A DNA stretch of 64,000 nt, from NCBI RefSeq assembly GCF_000176235.1, contig NZ_ACZV01000005.1, positions 930,001-994,000 of the forward strand, read 5' to 3'. The translations under genes were made by a program, and so were the position numbers. Source of the DNA: Vibrio orientalis CIP 102891 = ATCC 33934. GTDB lineage: Bacteria > Pseudomonadota > Gammaproteobacteria > Enterobacterales > Vibrionaceae. The stretch's first letter is position 1; every line of letters starts with the position of its first letter. Of this stretch, positions 18,707 to 26,909 are shown piece after piece. The notes under the pieces are model-generated. The model did no database searches and had not been told where the DNA came from. It saw nothing but the letters and a program-made list of their open reading frames with translations.

Positions 18707-19735
18707 TTAACGGATTGGTGGAGCGTACATGAAGCCGCCTGCATTCCACAGAGCGTTCACGCCACGAGAGATTTGTAGAGGTGAACCTTCACCTACTGTA
18801 CGCTCGAAGCTCTCACCGTAGTTACCTACTTGTTTAATTACTTGGTAACCCCAGTCGTCACGAATACCTAGACCTTTACCTTTAGGGCCATCTACACCTA
18901 GGATACGTTTGATGTTTGGATCTTTAGACTTCAGCATTTCGTCGGCGTTCTTAGATGAAATACCGTACTCTTCTGCGTTCACCATTGCAGCAAGTGTCCA
19001 CTTAGCAATGTTAAACCACTGATCGTCACCTTGACGTACTACTGGGCCTAATGGCTCTTTAGAAATGATTTCAGGTAATACTTGCGCTGAAGAAGGGTCT
19101 TGAAGGTTTAAGCGAAGAGCGTAAAGACCTGATTGGTCAGTAGTTAATACGTCACAACGGCCAGCATCGAAACCTTTAGATGTTTGAGCTGCTGTATCAA
19201 ATACAACTGGCTTATAAGACATACCGCTATTACGGAAGTAGTCTGCTAAGTTAAGCTCAGTTGTTGTACCAGACTGAACACAAACAGAAGCGCCATCTAG
19301 CTCTTTCGCGCTTGTAAGGCCAAGATCTTTCTTAACCATGAAGCCTTGACCATCGTAGTAGTTAACACCAACGAAGTTCAAACCAAGTGCTGTATCACGG
19401 TGCAGTGTCCATGTTGTGTTACGAGAAAGCACGTCGATTTCACCAGATTGCAGTGCAGTGAAACGCTCTTTTGCTGTTAGAGGAACGTATTTTACTTTTG
19501 TCTTATCGCCCAATACTGCAGCTGCAAGACCTTGACAGTATTCTACGTCGATGCCTTCCCATTCACCTTTAGAGTTAGGGTTAGAGAAGCCTGGCAAGCC
19601 AGTACTTACACCACAAGTTATAAAGCCTTGTTTAGTTACTTTATCAAGCGTGCTATCTGCTGCAGAAGCGCTAGTAGACATCAATGCAGTAGATGCTGCT
19701 ACAACTGAAGCAAGAAGTGTTAGTTTATGTGCCAT
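18707..19735 (-). CDS. aapJ: General L-amino acid ABC transporter, periplasmic binding protein AapJ
   Basis: Periplasmic solute-binding protein (family 3) that delivers L-amino acids to AapQM. A Sec signal peptide is clear, with cleavage expected after STSASA near residue 25. The mature part begins with the TLDKVTKQGFITCGVS strand and keeps GEWEGIDVEYCQGLAAAV and LTAKERFTALQSGEIDVLSRNTTWT, characteristic of this group. Length is 342 residues. AGGAAGGA lies six bases before the ATG. It is first in the operon. Confidence 0.95.
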   Translation of the reverse strand: MAHKLTLLASVVAASTALMSTSASAADSTLDKVTKQGFITCGVSTGLPGFSNPNSKGEWEGIDVEYCQGLAAAVLGDKTKVKYVPLTAKERFTALQSGEIDVLSRNTTWTLHRDTALGLNFVGVNYYDGQGFMVKKDLGLTSAKELDGASVCVQSGTTTELNLADYFRNSGMSYKPVVFDTAAQTSKGFDAGRCDVLTTDQSGLYALRLNLQDPSSAQVLPEIISKEPLGPVVRQGDDQWFNIAKWTLAAMVNAEEYGISSKNADEMLKSKDPNIKRILGVDGPKGKGLGIRDDWGYQVIKQVGNYGESFERTVGEGSPLQISRGVNALWNAGGFMYAPPIR

Positions 19736-20194
19736 TTGTATCCTTCCTGTATGATCCGTGTTAAATCGAGATTTTTCGATGCAACGATTAAGCTCTGTTG
19801 TGTTTCTTTATTTGTTTGGTTGCAGTGCTCTTTATTGAGTCTTTGTTAAATCAACCAGTTATAAGCGTAGGAAAGGAATTGTGTTTTCACAACTCTATAA
19901 TTTAAAAAGATTTTTGAATGAACTCACATTTCCTGACAGACATTAGAATGGCGAAATGTTATGACAATGTAAACAGTGTATAAGTTCACAAAATGGCAAT
20001 GACAGACTGGTGTGATAAAATTATCAATGATTTTAGGTTTGAAAATTATACAATCCATACAGTTCTGGAATATCTGACTAAAGATCGTTGAAAATTTGGT
20101 TATATGTTGGTCGGGTGAAAGATTGGGCATCTACGTTTTGACTTGTTTTTGGTAGTATCAGTAGAACAGCCCCTTATACACATCAAGGAATGAA
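19736..20194. other. Divergent promoter region aapJ / siroheme gene
   Basis: About 460 AT-rich bases without a credible gene. At 19879-19892 there is a TTGTG-N4-CACAA inverted repeat upstream of aapJ that could be an operator. Short minus-strand frames here have no ribosome site or recognisable product. Confidence 0.5.
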
Positions 20195-21133
20195 ATGCAG
20201 TATTTTCCTCTATTCGTGAATTTGAACCATAAACCCGTATTAGTCGTAGGTGGTGGAGAAGTCGCGAGTCGTAAAGTGGATAGCTTAGTTAGGGCAGGAG
20301 CGAGTGTGACGATCGTCTCCCCTCAAGTTGAAGATTATCTGAGTCAGTTGATCGATAAAGGCGAGTGCCAGTGGATTCAAGGTTTCTATTCTGAAGAGTT
20401 GCTTGAGACGTCGTACGTGCAGGTTTGGGCGACAACAGATAACCCGAGCTTAAATCATCAGGTACATCGTGATGCGAAACGAAAGGGGATTTTAGTCAAT
20501 GTTGTCGACGACTTGCCTTATTGTGACTTTATTACTCCTTCGATGATTAACCGAGGCCGCATTCAACTGGCGATTTCCAGTGGCGGTGCAGCGCCTGTGC
20601 TGATCCGTAATATGCGTGAGAAGATAGAAGCGGTACTACCTCAGAACTTATCGTTGCAGGCCGATTTTGCTGCCTCTAAGCGTAATGATATAAAAGAAAA
20701 ACTGCCTACCGTCGACGAGCGCCGTAAGTTTTGGGAAATGTTCTTTGCACGCCCTGATGTTGATAGTGCCAGTAGTCATGCTTGTCTTGAAGCGGCGTAT
20801 CAAAAAGCACTAGAGGCAGGTTTTAGTCGTAAAGGCTCGATGACCTGGGTCGAATATGGCCATGATGTCGAGCTATTAACATTAAAAGCGTTACGACTGA
20901 TGCAACAGGCTGAAATTGTCTTGTTCGACAGCCAATGCCCGTTTGCCTTTGTTGATCTGGTCAGGCGAGATGCCGAGCGTATAGAGTTCGCGAATCAAGC
21001 AGACTTATCAACACAGATAGAAAGCGCGAAGAAAGAAGATAAAAGGGTGGTGGTGTTACTTGCACCCCATTCGACAAACGTGACTTTTATACAAGGCACA
21101 GACACCATCATCTCACTCGGAAGCCAAAAATAA
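20195..21133 (+). CDS. Siroheme synthase CysG N-terminal type, with a degenerate methyltransferase tail
   Basis: Precorrin-2 dehydrogenase/sirohydrochlorin ferrochelatase, which turns precorrin-2 into siroheme for sulfite or nitrite reductase. Residues 1-115 form the NAD-binding Rossmann domain (KPVLVVGGGEVASRKVDSL) and the catalytic-aspartate region VNVVDDLPYCDFITPS; the siroheme synthase central and dimerisation domains follow to about 215. The last ~95 residues resemble only the start of the CysG/CobA uroporphyrinogen methyltransferase (VEYGHDVELLTLKALRLMQQ), but the SAM-binding GxGPGD motif is changed to GHDVE and most of the domain is missing. Length is 312, compared with 457 for full CysG. 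AAGGAA precedes the ATG. Confidence 0.9.
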   Translation: MQYFPLFVNLNHKPVLVVGGGEVASRKVDSLVRAGASVTIVSPQVEDYLSQLIDKGECQWIQGFYSEELLETSYVQVWATTDNPSLNHQVHRDAKRKGILVNVVDDLPYCDFITPSMINRGRIQLAISSGGAAPVLIRNMREKIEAVLPQNLSLQADFAASKRNDIKEKLPTVDERRKFWEMFFARPDVDSASSHACLEAAYQKALEAGFSRKGSMTWVEYGHDVELLTLKALRLMQQAEIVLFDSQCPFAFVDLVRRDAERIEFANQADLSTQIESAKKEDKRVVVLLAPHSTNVTFIQGTDTIISLGSQK

Positions 21134-21134
21134 A

Positions 21135-21166
21135 AAAGGCCAGATACGAAAACGTATCTGGCCTTT
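21135..21166. terminator. Bidirectional terminator
   Basis: 14-bp perfect stem AAAGGCCAGATACG with its complement and an AAAA loop; T-rich tracts follow on both strands. It serves the siroheme gene and the convergent yajQ. Confidence 0.92.
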
Positions 21167-21185
21167 CTATTTGGACTAGGCGTAG

Positions 21186-21671
21186 TTAGTCACGGAAGTT
21201 ATCGTATTGGAACGGTTGGCCAAGCTCTGCATCGCGAATAAGTGCAATAACCGCTTGTAGGTCATCACGCTTTTTACCCGTTACGCGAACTTTCTCACCT
21301 TGAATCGAAGCTTGAACTTTCATTTTGTTGTCTTTAATTAATTTAACGATCTTTTTCGCCATTGGCGTTTCGATACCTTGTTTAAAGAGAACAATTTGAT
21401 GCCAATTTTTGCCAGTCGCTTCTTCGCCTTTTGCTTCCATTGAACTTGCATCAACGCCACGCTTTGCTAAGTTTCCGCGCAAAATGTCACGCATTTGCTT
21501 AAGTTGGAAGTCGCCCTCAGCGTTCAATCTAACGGATTCGTCTTTTTGCATTTCAAAAGAGGCTTCAACACCACGGAAATCAAAACGAGTTGAAAGCTCA
21601 CGTGAAGCATTATCGACTGCATTGCGAAGTTCTACTGAATCGACTTCAGACACAATATCAAATGATGGCAT
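21186..21671 (-). CDS. yajQ: YajQ family nucleotide-binding protein
   Basis: UPF0234 protein of 161 residues with two RRM-like halves. Characteristic blocks are the N-terminal [30 protein letters not shown] and the C-terminal [23 protein letters not shown]. Homologues bind c-di-GMP (Xanthomonas) or act in phage and RNA-linked processes; the role in this organism is not established. It follows the DAHP synthase gene by 16 bases on the same strand, so co-transcription is likely. Confidence 0.95.
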   Translation of the reverse strand: MPSFDIVSEVDSVELRNAVDNASRELSTRFDFRGVEASFEMQKDESVRLNAEGDFQLKQMRDILRGNLAKRGVDASSMEAKGEEATGKNWHQIVLFKQGIETPMAKKIVKLIKDNKMKVQASIQGEKVRVTGKKRDDLQAVIALIRDAELGQPFQYDNFRD

Positions 21672-21687
21672 GTAGGAATCCTTTTAA

Positions 21688-22740
21688 TTATGAACGGGCT
21701 TTAACAGCGTTAGCTAACATTTCAAGCATGGTACTTGTATCGTCCCAACCTAGACACGGGTCAGTAATAGACTGTCCGTAAGTTAGGTTGTCGAGGTCAG
21801 TCATCGGCTGATTGCCTTCAAGGATGAAGCTCTCTGCCATAATACCCGCAACCTGATTCTTACCTGACTTGATTTGCTCACAGATATCTTTAGCGACATC
21901 CAATTGCTTACGGTGCTGCTTCTGGCAGTTAGCATGGCTGAAATCAACAACTAAACGCTCTGGTAAACCGAATTCACCAAGTTGTTTACAGGCAGCGTCT
22001 ACTGATTCTGCATCAAAGTTAGGACCTGTCTCACCACCACGTAGAATCACATGACCAAATGGGTTACCACTGGTGCGATAAACCGTCATGCGCCCGTTTT
22101 TATCCGGAGAATAGAAATAATGCGATGCGTGAGATGCTCGAATTGCATCAATGGCGATTTTAATGTTGCCGTTGGTACCGTTTTTAAACCCAACAGGGCA
22201 AGATAGCGCAGAAGCCATCTCACGGTGGATTTGTGATTCAGTCGTACGTGCACCAATCGCGCCCCAAGTGATGAGATCAGCAATGTACTGACCAGTAATC
22301 ATATCGAGGAACTCAGTCGCAGTTGCTAGGCCAAGCTTGTTGATATCAAGAAGCAATTTACGCGCTTTGTGCAAACCAGCTTCAAGAGCGTAAGAACCGT
22401 CGAGATTAGGATCGGTAATCAGACCTTTCCAACCTACAACAGTACGTGGCTTCTCAAAGTAAGTACGCATAACAACAAAGAGCTCATCTTTGTATTGCTC
22501 TTGAATCGCAGCGAGACGCTCAGCGTAATCGATAGCTGCTTCTGTATCATGCACTGAACAAGGGCCGACGATTACCAATAGGCGTTGGTCTTCCCCTGAA
22601 AGAATATTTTCAATTTGACGACGTGACTGTGCAATGCGCTCTGCGACTTCGTCCGTAATCGGATGCGCGCTTCCTAGTTCTGCCGGAGTTGGCATTGGAC
22701 CCAGTGGTTGGGTTCTTAATTCATCGGTTTTAAGTGGCAT
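21688..22740 (-). CDS. aroH: DAHP synthase, Trp-sensitive AroH type
   Basis: Class I 3-deoxy-D-arabino-heptulosonate-7-phosphate synthase, joining PEP and erythrose 4-phosphate at the entry of the shikimate pathway. Motifs include VIVGPCSVHD, MRTYFEKPRTVVGWKGLI, GAIGARTTESQIHREMASALSCPVGFKNGT and VVDFSHANCQKQH with metal and substrate residues. These resemble E. coli AroH more than AroF or AroG (TEFLDMITGQYIADL and SPDKNGRMT). I start at the ATG at 22740 (350 residues); an upstream TTG-initiated extension has no ribosome site and no counterpart in the family. It is divergent from the Pps-domain gene, recalling the ppsA-ppsR-aroH region of E. coli. Confidence 0.94.
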   Translation of the reverse strand: MPLKTDELRTQPLGPMPTPAELGSAHPITDEVAERIAQSRRQIENILSGEDQRLLVIVGPCSVHDTEAAIDYAERLAAIQEQYKDELFVVMRTYFEKPRTVVGWKGLITDPNLDGSYALEAGLHKARKLLLDINKLGLATATEFLDMITGQYIADLITWGAIGARTTESQIHREMASALSCPVGFKNGTNGNIKIAIDAIRASHASHYFYSPDKNGRMTVYRTSGNPFGHVILRGGETGPNFDAESVDAACKQLGEFGLPERLVVDFSHANCQKQHRKQLDVAKDICEQIKSGKNQVAGIMAESFILEGNQPMTDLDNLTYGQSITDPCLGWDDTSTMLEMLANAVKARS

Positions 22741-22953
22741 ACCACAGCCTGTATTTCTATTTCGAAGCGGTAAAGATAGCGGAAACGAACCTAGGAATAA
22801 ACCACTTATCGTCAATCTTATCTCTATCGGTGTGTAAATCTGAAAAATTATGCACTTACGTAAAGTAAAAATGCGGATCTACCCTTGTGTTAGCGTAACT
22901 CGAACGGTATGTTGAAGATTATAAACACAACAAAATGTTTGCACGGAGCAGTA

Positions 22954-23841
22954 ATGAATCAAAATAGTTCGAGCAGTTTGCATCCTTCATTAAACATTGG
23001 CGAGTTTCTGCCAAAATTAGATACGGAATTTGAGGGTTCTCATCTGTTTGTATCTTTGTCTGAGTTAATTCTAGAGCATGTTTTTTATCACCCTGCTTAT
23101 ATGGAATCTAAAGAACCTTTGGACGAAGTAGAGGCCGCTTCTATCAACGCGATCTTAGGTGGCTTAGATGTTGAAACACACTTCGTTTCGACGTTAACGA
23201 ACCAGATTCTGTCAGCAGTTAAGCCTAATCATACCGTCGTTCGTGTAAGTTTGAGTGGCGCAGATAGCGACAGTTTTAGCTCGCTACTAGGTGGTAACGT
23301 TGATTTGCAAGAAACGAACCCAGCACTTGGTGTTAGAGGCGTATCTCGATTTGCCGCGCAACCATTTAACCGTCAGTTTGCACTCGAGTGTAAAGTGATT
23401 AAGGTGCTGCAAGCACAAGATTGCAATGTAGAGATCGTGGTGCCTTTTGTACGCGGGCTCTCTGATGCGGCTAAAATCATTGATTTGTTGGCAGAGCAGG
23501 GGCTTCCTCGCGGTTTGAATGGCTTAAAGGTGCTGTATACCGTTGATGTACCAGCAGGAGCACTACTTTCCGAAAGATTGTTGCATTACTTTGATGGCGT
23601 AGTGGTTAACTTAGAAAATCTAGCACAATTTACACTGGGCATTGACCGATTAAGTGAAGAGCTTGAATACTTGTTTGATCCTCAAAGCGATGCCGTTATC
23701 CAACTGATTGAGCAAGTGGTGAAGTCAGCGCATGGCAGCAATAAGCCTGTTGTTGTCTGTAGCAATGCACTTGAACAATATGCTCGCATTCAAGAGTCAG
23801 TAACAGACTACGATAATGTGGATGCGGTAGTGACACTGTAA
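22954..23841 (+). CDS. Stand-alone PEP-synthase (PpsA) C-terminal domain protein, probably inactive
   Basis: The 295 residues correspond to the C-terminal PEP/pyruvate-binding barrel of PpsA, without the ATP-grasp and phosphohistidine domains. Matching blocks are NPALGVRGVSRFAAQPFNRQ (GxRGxSR), VEIVVPFVRGLSDAAKIIDL, GLPRGLNGLKVLYTVDVPAG and YFDGVVVNLENLAQFTLGIDR. The metal ligands look altered: the CEIPS glutamate becomes D and the SNDMTQ aspartate becomes N. The segment around the catalytic cysteine (ICGQGPS in PpsA) reads VVCSNALE, with the cysteine kept and its context lost. I use the ATG at 22954, which has GGAG six bases upstream; an ATG at 22909 is in frame but unsupported. A regulatory or PEP-binding role is only inference. 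Confidence 0.85.
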   Translation: MNQNSSSSLHPSLNIGEFLPKLDTEFEGSHLFVSLSELILEHVFYHPAYMESKEPLDEVEAASINAILGGLDVETHFVSTLTNQILSAVKPNHTVVRVSLSGADSDSFSSLLGGNVDLQETNPALGVRGVSRFAAQPFNRQFALECKVIKVLQAQDCNVEIVVPFVRGLSDAAKIIDLLAEQGLPRGLNGLKVLYTVDVPAGALLSERLLHYFDGVVVNLENLAQFTLGIDRLSEELEYLFDPQSDAVIQLIEQVVKSAHGSNKPVVVCSNALEQYARIQESVTDYDNVDAVVTL

Positions 23842-23872
23842 CCTAGTCGACGTTGGCAGTTCACTGTTTTAT

Positions 23873-23907
23873 AAGGCCAATGTTAACAAAATGTTGACAT
23901 TGGCCTT
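23873..23907 (+). terminator. Terminator of the Pps-domain gene
   Basis: AAGGCCAATGT with its complement, further closed by an inner TAACA/TGTTG pair; the exit is TTTATT. Confidence 0.85.
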
Positions 23908-23952
23908 TATTCATTATGAACTAGTTGCACATTCACTGGTCGGACTAGTCTC

Positions 23953-24432
23953 ATGTTATCTCCGCTTACTAAAGCAAACCTATACCTCAACTTCTTTGGT
24001 TTTTTCAAAGTGCCATTCATATGGTTAGCAAGACCAAAAATTCTTCATCTTGATAACGAGCGAGTCGAAGTCAAAATTCCGATCAGACGACGAACAAAGA
24101 ACCATTTAAACAGCATGTATTTTGGTGTGTTAGCCGTTGGGGCTGACGTTGCTGGTGGTTTTATGGCAATGAGTAAAGCGCAGGATAGCGGCAGAAAGGT
24201 CTCACTAGCCTTTAAAGCTGTAGAAGGACAGTTTTTAAAGCGTCCTGAAGCTGACGTTCATTTCATCTGCGAAGACGGCAAACAGATCGATCAGATGCTG
24301 CAGCGAACGTTCGATACCGGAGAAAGAGTGAATGAAGCGGTAAAAATTACCGCCATCTGTCCATCACTTCATGGCGATGAACCCATGGCGGAGTTTTATC
24401 TTACTCTGTCACTGAAGCGAAAGGGTGATTAA
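23953..24432 (+). CDS. DUF4442 hotdog-fold protein (thioesterase-like)
   Basis: A 159-residue protein of the DUF4442/PaaI-like hotdog group, which probably acts as an acyl thioesterase or acyl-binding protein. The pattern is RRRTKNHLNSMYFGVLAVGADVAGGFMAM, in which the N-H-x-N-S-x-Y-F segment corresponds to the hotdog substrate helix region. No signal or membrane anchor is seen. Its last 32 bases overlap the end of the convergent gene at 24401. Confidence 0.85.
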   Translation: MLSPLTKANLYLNFFGFFKVPFIWLARPKILHLDNERVEVKIPIRRRTKNHLNSMYFGVLAVGADVAGGFMAMSKAQDSGRKVSLAFKAVEGQFLKRPEADVHFICEDGKQIDQMLQRTFDTGERVNEAVKITAICPSLHGDEPMAEFYLTLSLKRKGD

Positions 24433-25786
24433 CCTCTTCGACTTCCATTTGCTCGACAGCGACAATTTTGCTTCGGTTTAAGACAATCTTCCAACGGTAA
24501 TAAGTGACTTGACCGTTGTGATTGTTTTCTCTGGCAATGAGGTTGATTAAGTGGCGTTTCTCTACCGATTCGCGGCTTACTTGACCGTTGTTATGGGTGT
24601 AGACCTTGTTCGAGCCTTTATCCATCAAACGAGTGAGCTCTCGCATACTGACCAAGAGTGATTCTCTGGTTTCTTCATAACCACTCATGAACTTCGATGT
24701 CGACATCTCAGTCTTAGAGCTATAGTGGAGAATTTGTTCCTCTCTCTGAACCACGCGCTTCTTTCGGATTGACTTGATGCGATCGGGTAATTTATCTAGA
24801 ACCTTATAATCAAGCCATTCAAGTTTTTGCCCAACGGCTTTTTTGGTGGTCGGGTCTAAGTACAATTTGCGCCACTTAGGACGTCCTTTTCGGATCCAAC
24901 GCCACATCACATCGCGAAGGTCATCTTTGAAAATTTCGCGTAGCGCGTAAACGAATGACATTAAAACAATGAACGAAGCGGTAATCTCACCCCAGTAGTC
25001 GCGCGCGAGAATTGCCGTAATGGTAACGAACACCATGACAAACCCAGTAGCTCCGCCTTTAACGACACGTTTCATGTTTTTGCCTAATGACTGCGTCTTT
25101 TCTTGTAACACAACAGGGTGTTCAATCAATCGTCGTAGCAAGCGCATCTTATTACTCAATCGCGTTACGTCGTCACGTACGCTTTTGGAGTTGTAGTTAT
25201 TTAGTTTTCGATGGGCGGCTTCTTTTTCGACGATGGCCAGTAAGCTTTCTTTTAGGCTTTTATATTCGCTATCACGTGGCATGTGTGCCACCAGCGACAT
25301 CAAGCGTTGGCCAGTGTACCAAGACAAGTAGTTATCGATATTGGCGTAGTAGCGCTTTAAGCTTTCTTCATAAGGAATACCACGGCGCAGTTTCTTGAGA
25401 ATATCGAGAGATAACTTAATCACCTCGTCGACTTCGTCTGTAGTGACGCTCTCTTTATTGTGCTTATTGAGCTCGTTGACTGCTTTGTCTAGAGCGATCA
25501 CGTATTGATAGGCGAAGAGACTCAAGCTTACGCGGTATTGAGTTGTAGAGAGTCGGCCTCGTTTGGCGAGTCGACTGTGTACCAAGGGTAAGAGCGTTTT
25601 GTCACTGTAATAAGCGCGTTTTTGAGTAATAGACTCGTAGTAGAACTCACTCTCTTTGATAACGTCAGAGGACAGCCCGAGTTCGCCAGGGACGAAAAAA
25701 TACAAGTCAAGGTCTGACTTTTTAGTTGCTGCCATTGCATGTGAAATCTTGAGAGTTATGCCGTCCTGCTTATCAACAGTTAACAA
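24401..25786 (-). CDS. Hypothetical protein with a central two-helix membrane hairpin
   Basis: A 461-residue protein I do not recognise. The N-terminal ~245 residues are charged and helical; about residues 246-290 form two hydrophobic segments separated by a short loop (FVMVFVTITAILARDYWG and SFIVLMSFVYALREIF); the C-terminal ~170 residues are basic and cytosolic (RIKSIRKKRVVQREEQ). This arrangement suggests an inner-membrane protein with both ends inside. I accept the TTG start at 25786 because AGGAG stands six bases upstream, whereas the ATG at 25735 has no ribosome site. It is divergent from the CvfB-like gene and overlaps the DUF4442 gene end to end. Confidence 0.75.
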   Translation of the reverse strand: MLTVDKQDGITLKISHAMAATKKSDLDLYFFVPGELGLSSDVIKESEFYYESITQKRAYYSDKTLLPLVHSRLAKRGRLSTTQYRVSLSLFAYQYVIALDKAVNELNKHNKESVTTDEVDEVIKLSLDILKKLRRGIPYEESLKRYYANIDNYLSWYTGQRLMSLVAHMPRDSEYKSLKESLLAIVEKEAAHRKLNNYNSKSVRDDVTRLSNKMRLLRRLIEHPVVLQEKTQSLGKNMKRVVKGGATGFVMVFVTITAILARDYWGEITASFIVLMSFVYALREIFKDDLRDVMWRWIRKGRPKWRKLYLDPTTKKAVGQKLEWLDYKVLDKLPDRIKSIRKKRVVQREEQILHYSSKTEMSTSKFMSGYEETRESLLVSMRELTRLMDKGSNKVYTHNNGQVSRESVEKRHLINLIARENNHNGQVTYYRWKIVLNRSKIVAVEQMEVEEVNHPFASVTE

Positions 25787-25876
25787 TTAATGCTCCTAAA
25801 AAAAGTACTAAATATCTGGCGCAAGCATAACAGAGATTCGCTATAATCACCGCAAATTTAACAAGAGACAGTTGAA

Positions 25877-26710
25877 ATGATTAAAGTTGGTCAGATTAAC
25901 CACTTAGAAGTTGTAAAGACAGCCGATTTTGGCGTATTCCTTGATGCGGGGGATTATGGCACAACCTTACTACCAAACCGTTTTGTTCCTGAAGGTACAG
26001 AAGTCGGTGGTTTTGTTGATGCGTTTTTATACTTTGATTCTGACAGTCAGTTAGTCGCCACAACTGAAACTCCAATCGCTCAAGTGGGTGAATGGGGTCT
26101 TATGAAAATTGAGGGCGTAAATGCGACGGGCGCATTTGCAGATTGGGGTATCAAAGGTAAAGACCTTCTTATTCCATTTAGTGAGCAGCGTGCTCGCTTT
26201 TCTGAAGGCCAGAACGTATTAGTTTACGTTTATACAGACAAAGCGTCTGGGCGCATTGTTGGTACAACTAAGTTTAACAAGCTATTAGACAAAACGCCGG
26301 CCAACTACTCACGCAACCAGCAAGTTGACTTAATTATCGCTGAACGTAGTGACTTAGGCTATAAAGCGATTGTTGAAGGTGAGCACTGGGGAATGATCTT
26401 TAAGTCTGATGTGTTTGGTAAGTTGTTCATCGGTAAAAAGCTCAAAGGCTACATTAAGAGCATTCGCGAAGATGGCAAAATTGACCTGTCACTGCAAAAG
26501 ATTGGTGTAGAGAAGATGGACGACTTGAGCCAGAAAGTGATGGATTTGCTTGAGAAAAAAGGCGGCTTTCTTCCATTGAACGATAAGTCTTCACCAGAAG
26601 CGATCTTTTCGGCGTTTAGAACCAGTAAAGGCACCTTCAAAAAGACCATTGGTGGTCTATACAAACAAGGCAAGATTGTTATCGATAAAGAAGGTATTCG
26701 TTTAGCTTAA
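25877..26710 (+). CDS. CvfB/YitL-like S1 RNA-binding protein
   Basis: A 277-residue protein with tandem S1-type OB folds and a C-terminal winged helix, as in CvfB of Staphylococcus and YitL of Bacillus, which bind RNA and influence virulence gene expression. S1-like segments are VGQINHLEVVKTADFGVFLDAGD, VGEWGLMKIEGVNATGAFADWG and LKGYIKSIREDGKIDLSLQK. The winged-helix end is SPEAIFSAFRTSKGTFKKTIGGLYKQGKI. It is a single gene divergent from the unknown membrane protein. Confidence 0.9.
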   Translation: MIKVGQINHLEVVKTADFGVFLDAGDYGTTLLPNRFVPEGTEVGGFVDAFLYFDSDSQLVATTETPIAQVGEWGLMKIEGVNATGAFADWGIKGKDLLIPFSEQRARFSEGQNVLVYVYTDKASGRIVGTTKFNKLLDKTPANYSRNQQVDLIIAERSDLGYKAIVEGEHWGMIFKSDVFGKLFIGKKLKGYIKSIREDGKIDLSLQKIGVEKMDDLSQKVMDLLEKKGGFLPLNDKSSPEAIFSAFRTSKGTFKKTIGGLYKQGKIVIDKEGIRLA

Positions 26711-26727
26711 CGACGCTCTTCTCAGCC

Positions 26728-26753
26728 TTAAGCCGTCGTGTTGTGCGGCTTAA
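26728..26753. repeat. Inverted repeat after the CvfB-like gene
   Basis: TTAAGCCG/CGGCTTAA arms with a 10-base loop and no T run on the plus strand. It sits just left of the rsmF terminator and may end the plus-strand transcript by another route. Confidence 0.5.
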
Positions 26754-26787
26754 AAAAAGTGGCCCAAAGCTGATCCTGCTATGGGCC
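26752..26787 (-). terminator. Terminator of rsmF
   Basis: On the minus strand, GGCCCA pairs with TGGGCC, extended inside by an AGC/GCT pair beyond an A-A mismatch, and is followed after AC by seven T (26758-26752). It lies about 120 bases beyond the rsmF stop codon. Confidence 0.85.
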
Positions 26788-26909
26788 TGGGGAAGGGCTC
26801 ACACTGAGCCTGCGCTAATTGGTTGATATTTCAAATCAATAAAATAATTGTAGTACAATATCTGGAGTTTGCGCGGCTTGTGTAGAATTTCATACTAATG
26901 TTTTACGGT
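26752..26909 (-). ncRNA. Candidate structured 3' UTR / small RNA downstream of rsmF
   Basis: On the minus strand after rsmF there are about 155 bases before the T7 tract. They hold a GGCTCA-CAC-type hairpin (26796-26810), a pyrimidine-rich unpaired CCTTCCCC stretch and the terminator hairpin. This is the layout of 3' UTR-derived Hfq- or ProQ-binding small RNAs. I cannot match it to a known Vibrio small RNA and see no clear internal promoter. Confidence 0.3.

Noticed and set aside
19924..20130. 68-codon minus-strand frame upstream of aapJ
   Set aside because: AT-rich, no ribosome site, unlikely composition; treated as promoter DNA.
22741..22815. N-terminal extension of the DAHP synthase from an upstream TTG
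   Set aside because: The extra residues have no family counterpart and no ribosome site; the ATG at 22740 fits the family length.
26796..26810. GGCTCA-CAC-TGAGCC hairpin as a plus-strand terminator of the CvfB-like gene
   Set aside because: No T tract follows on the plus strand; it is better explained as part of the minus-strand rsmF 3' UTR.
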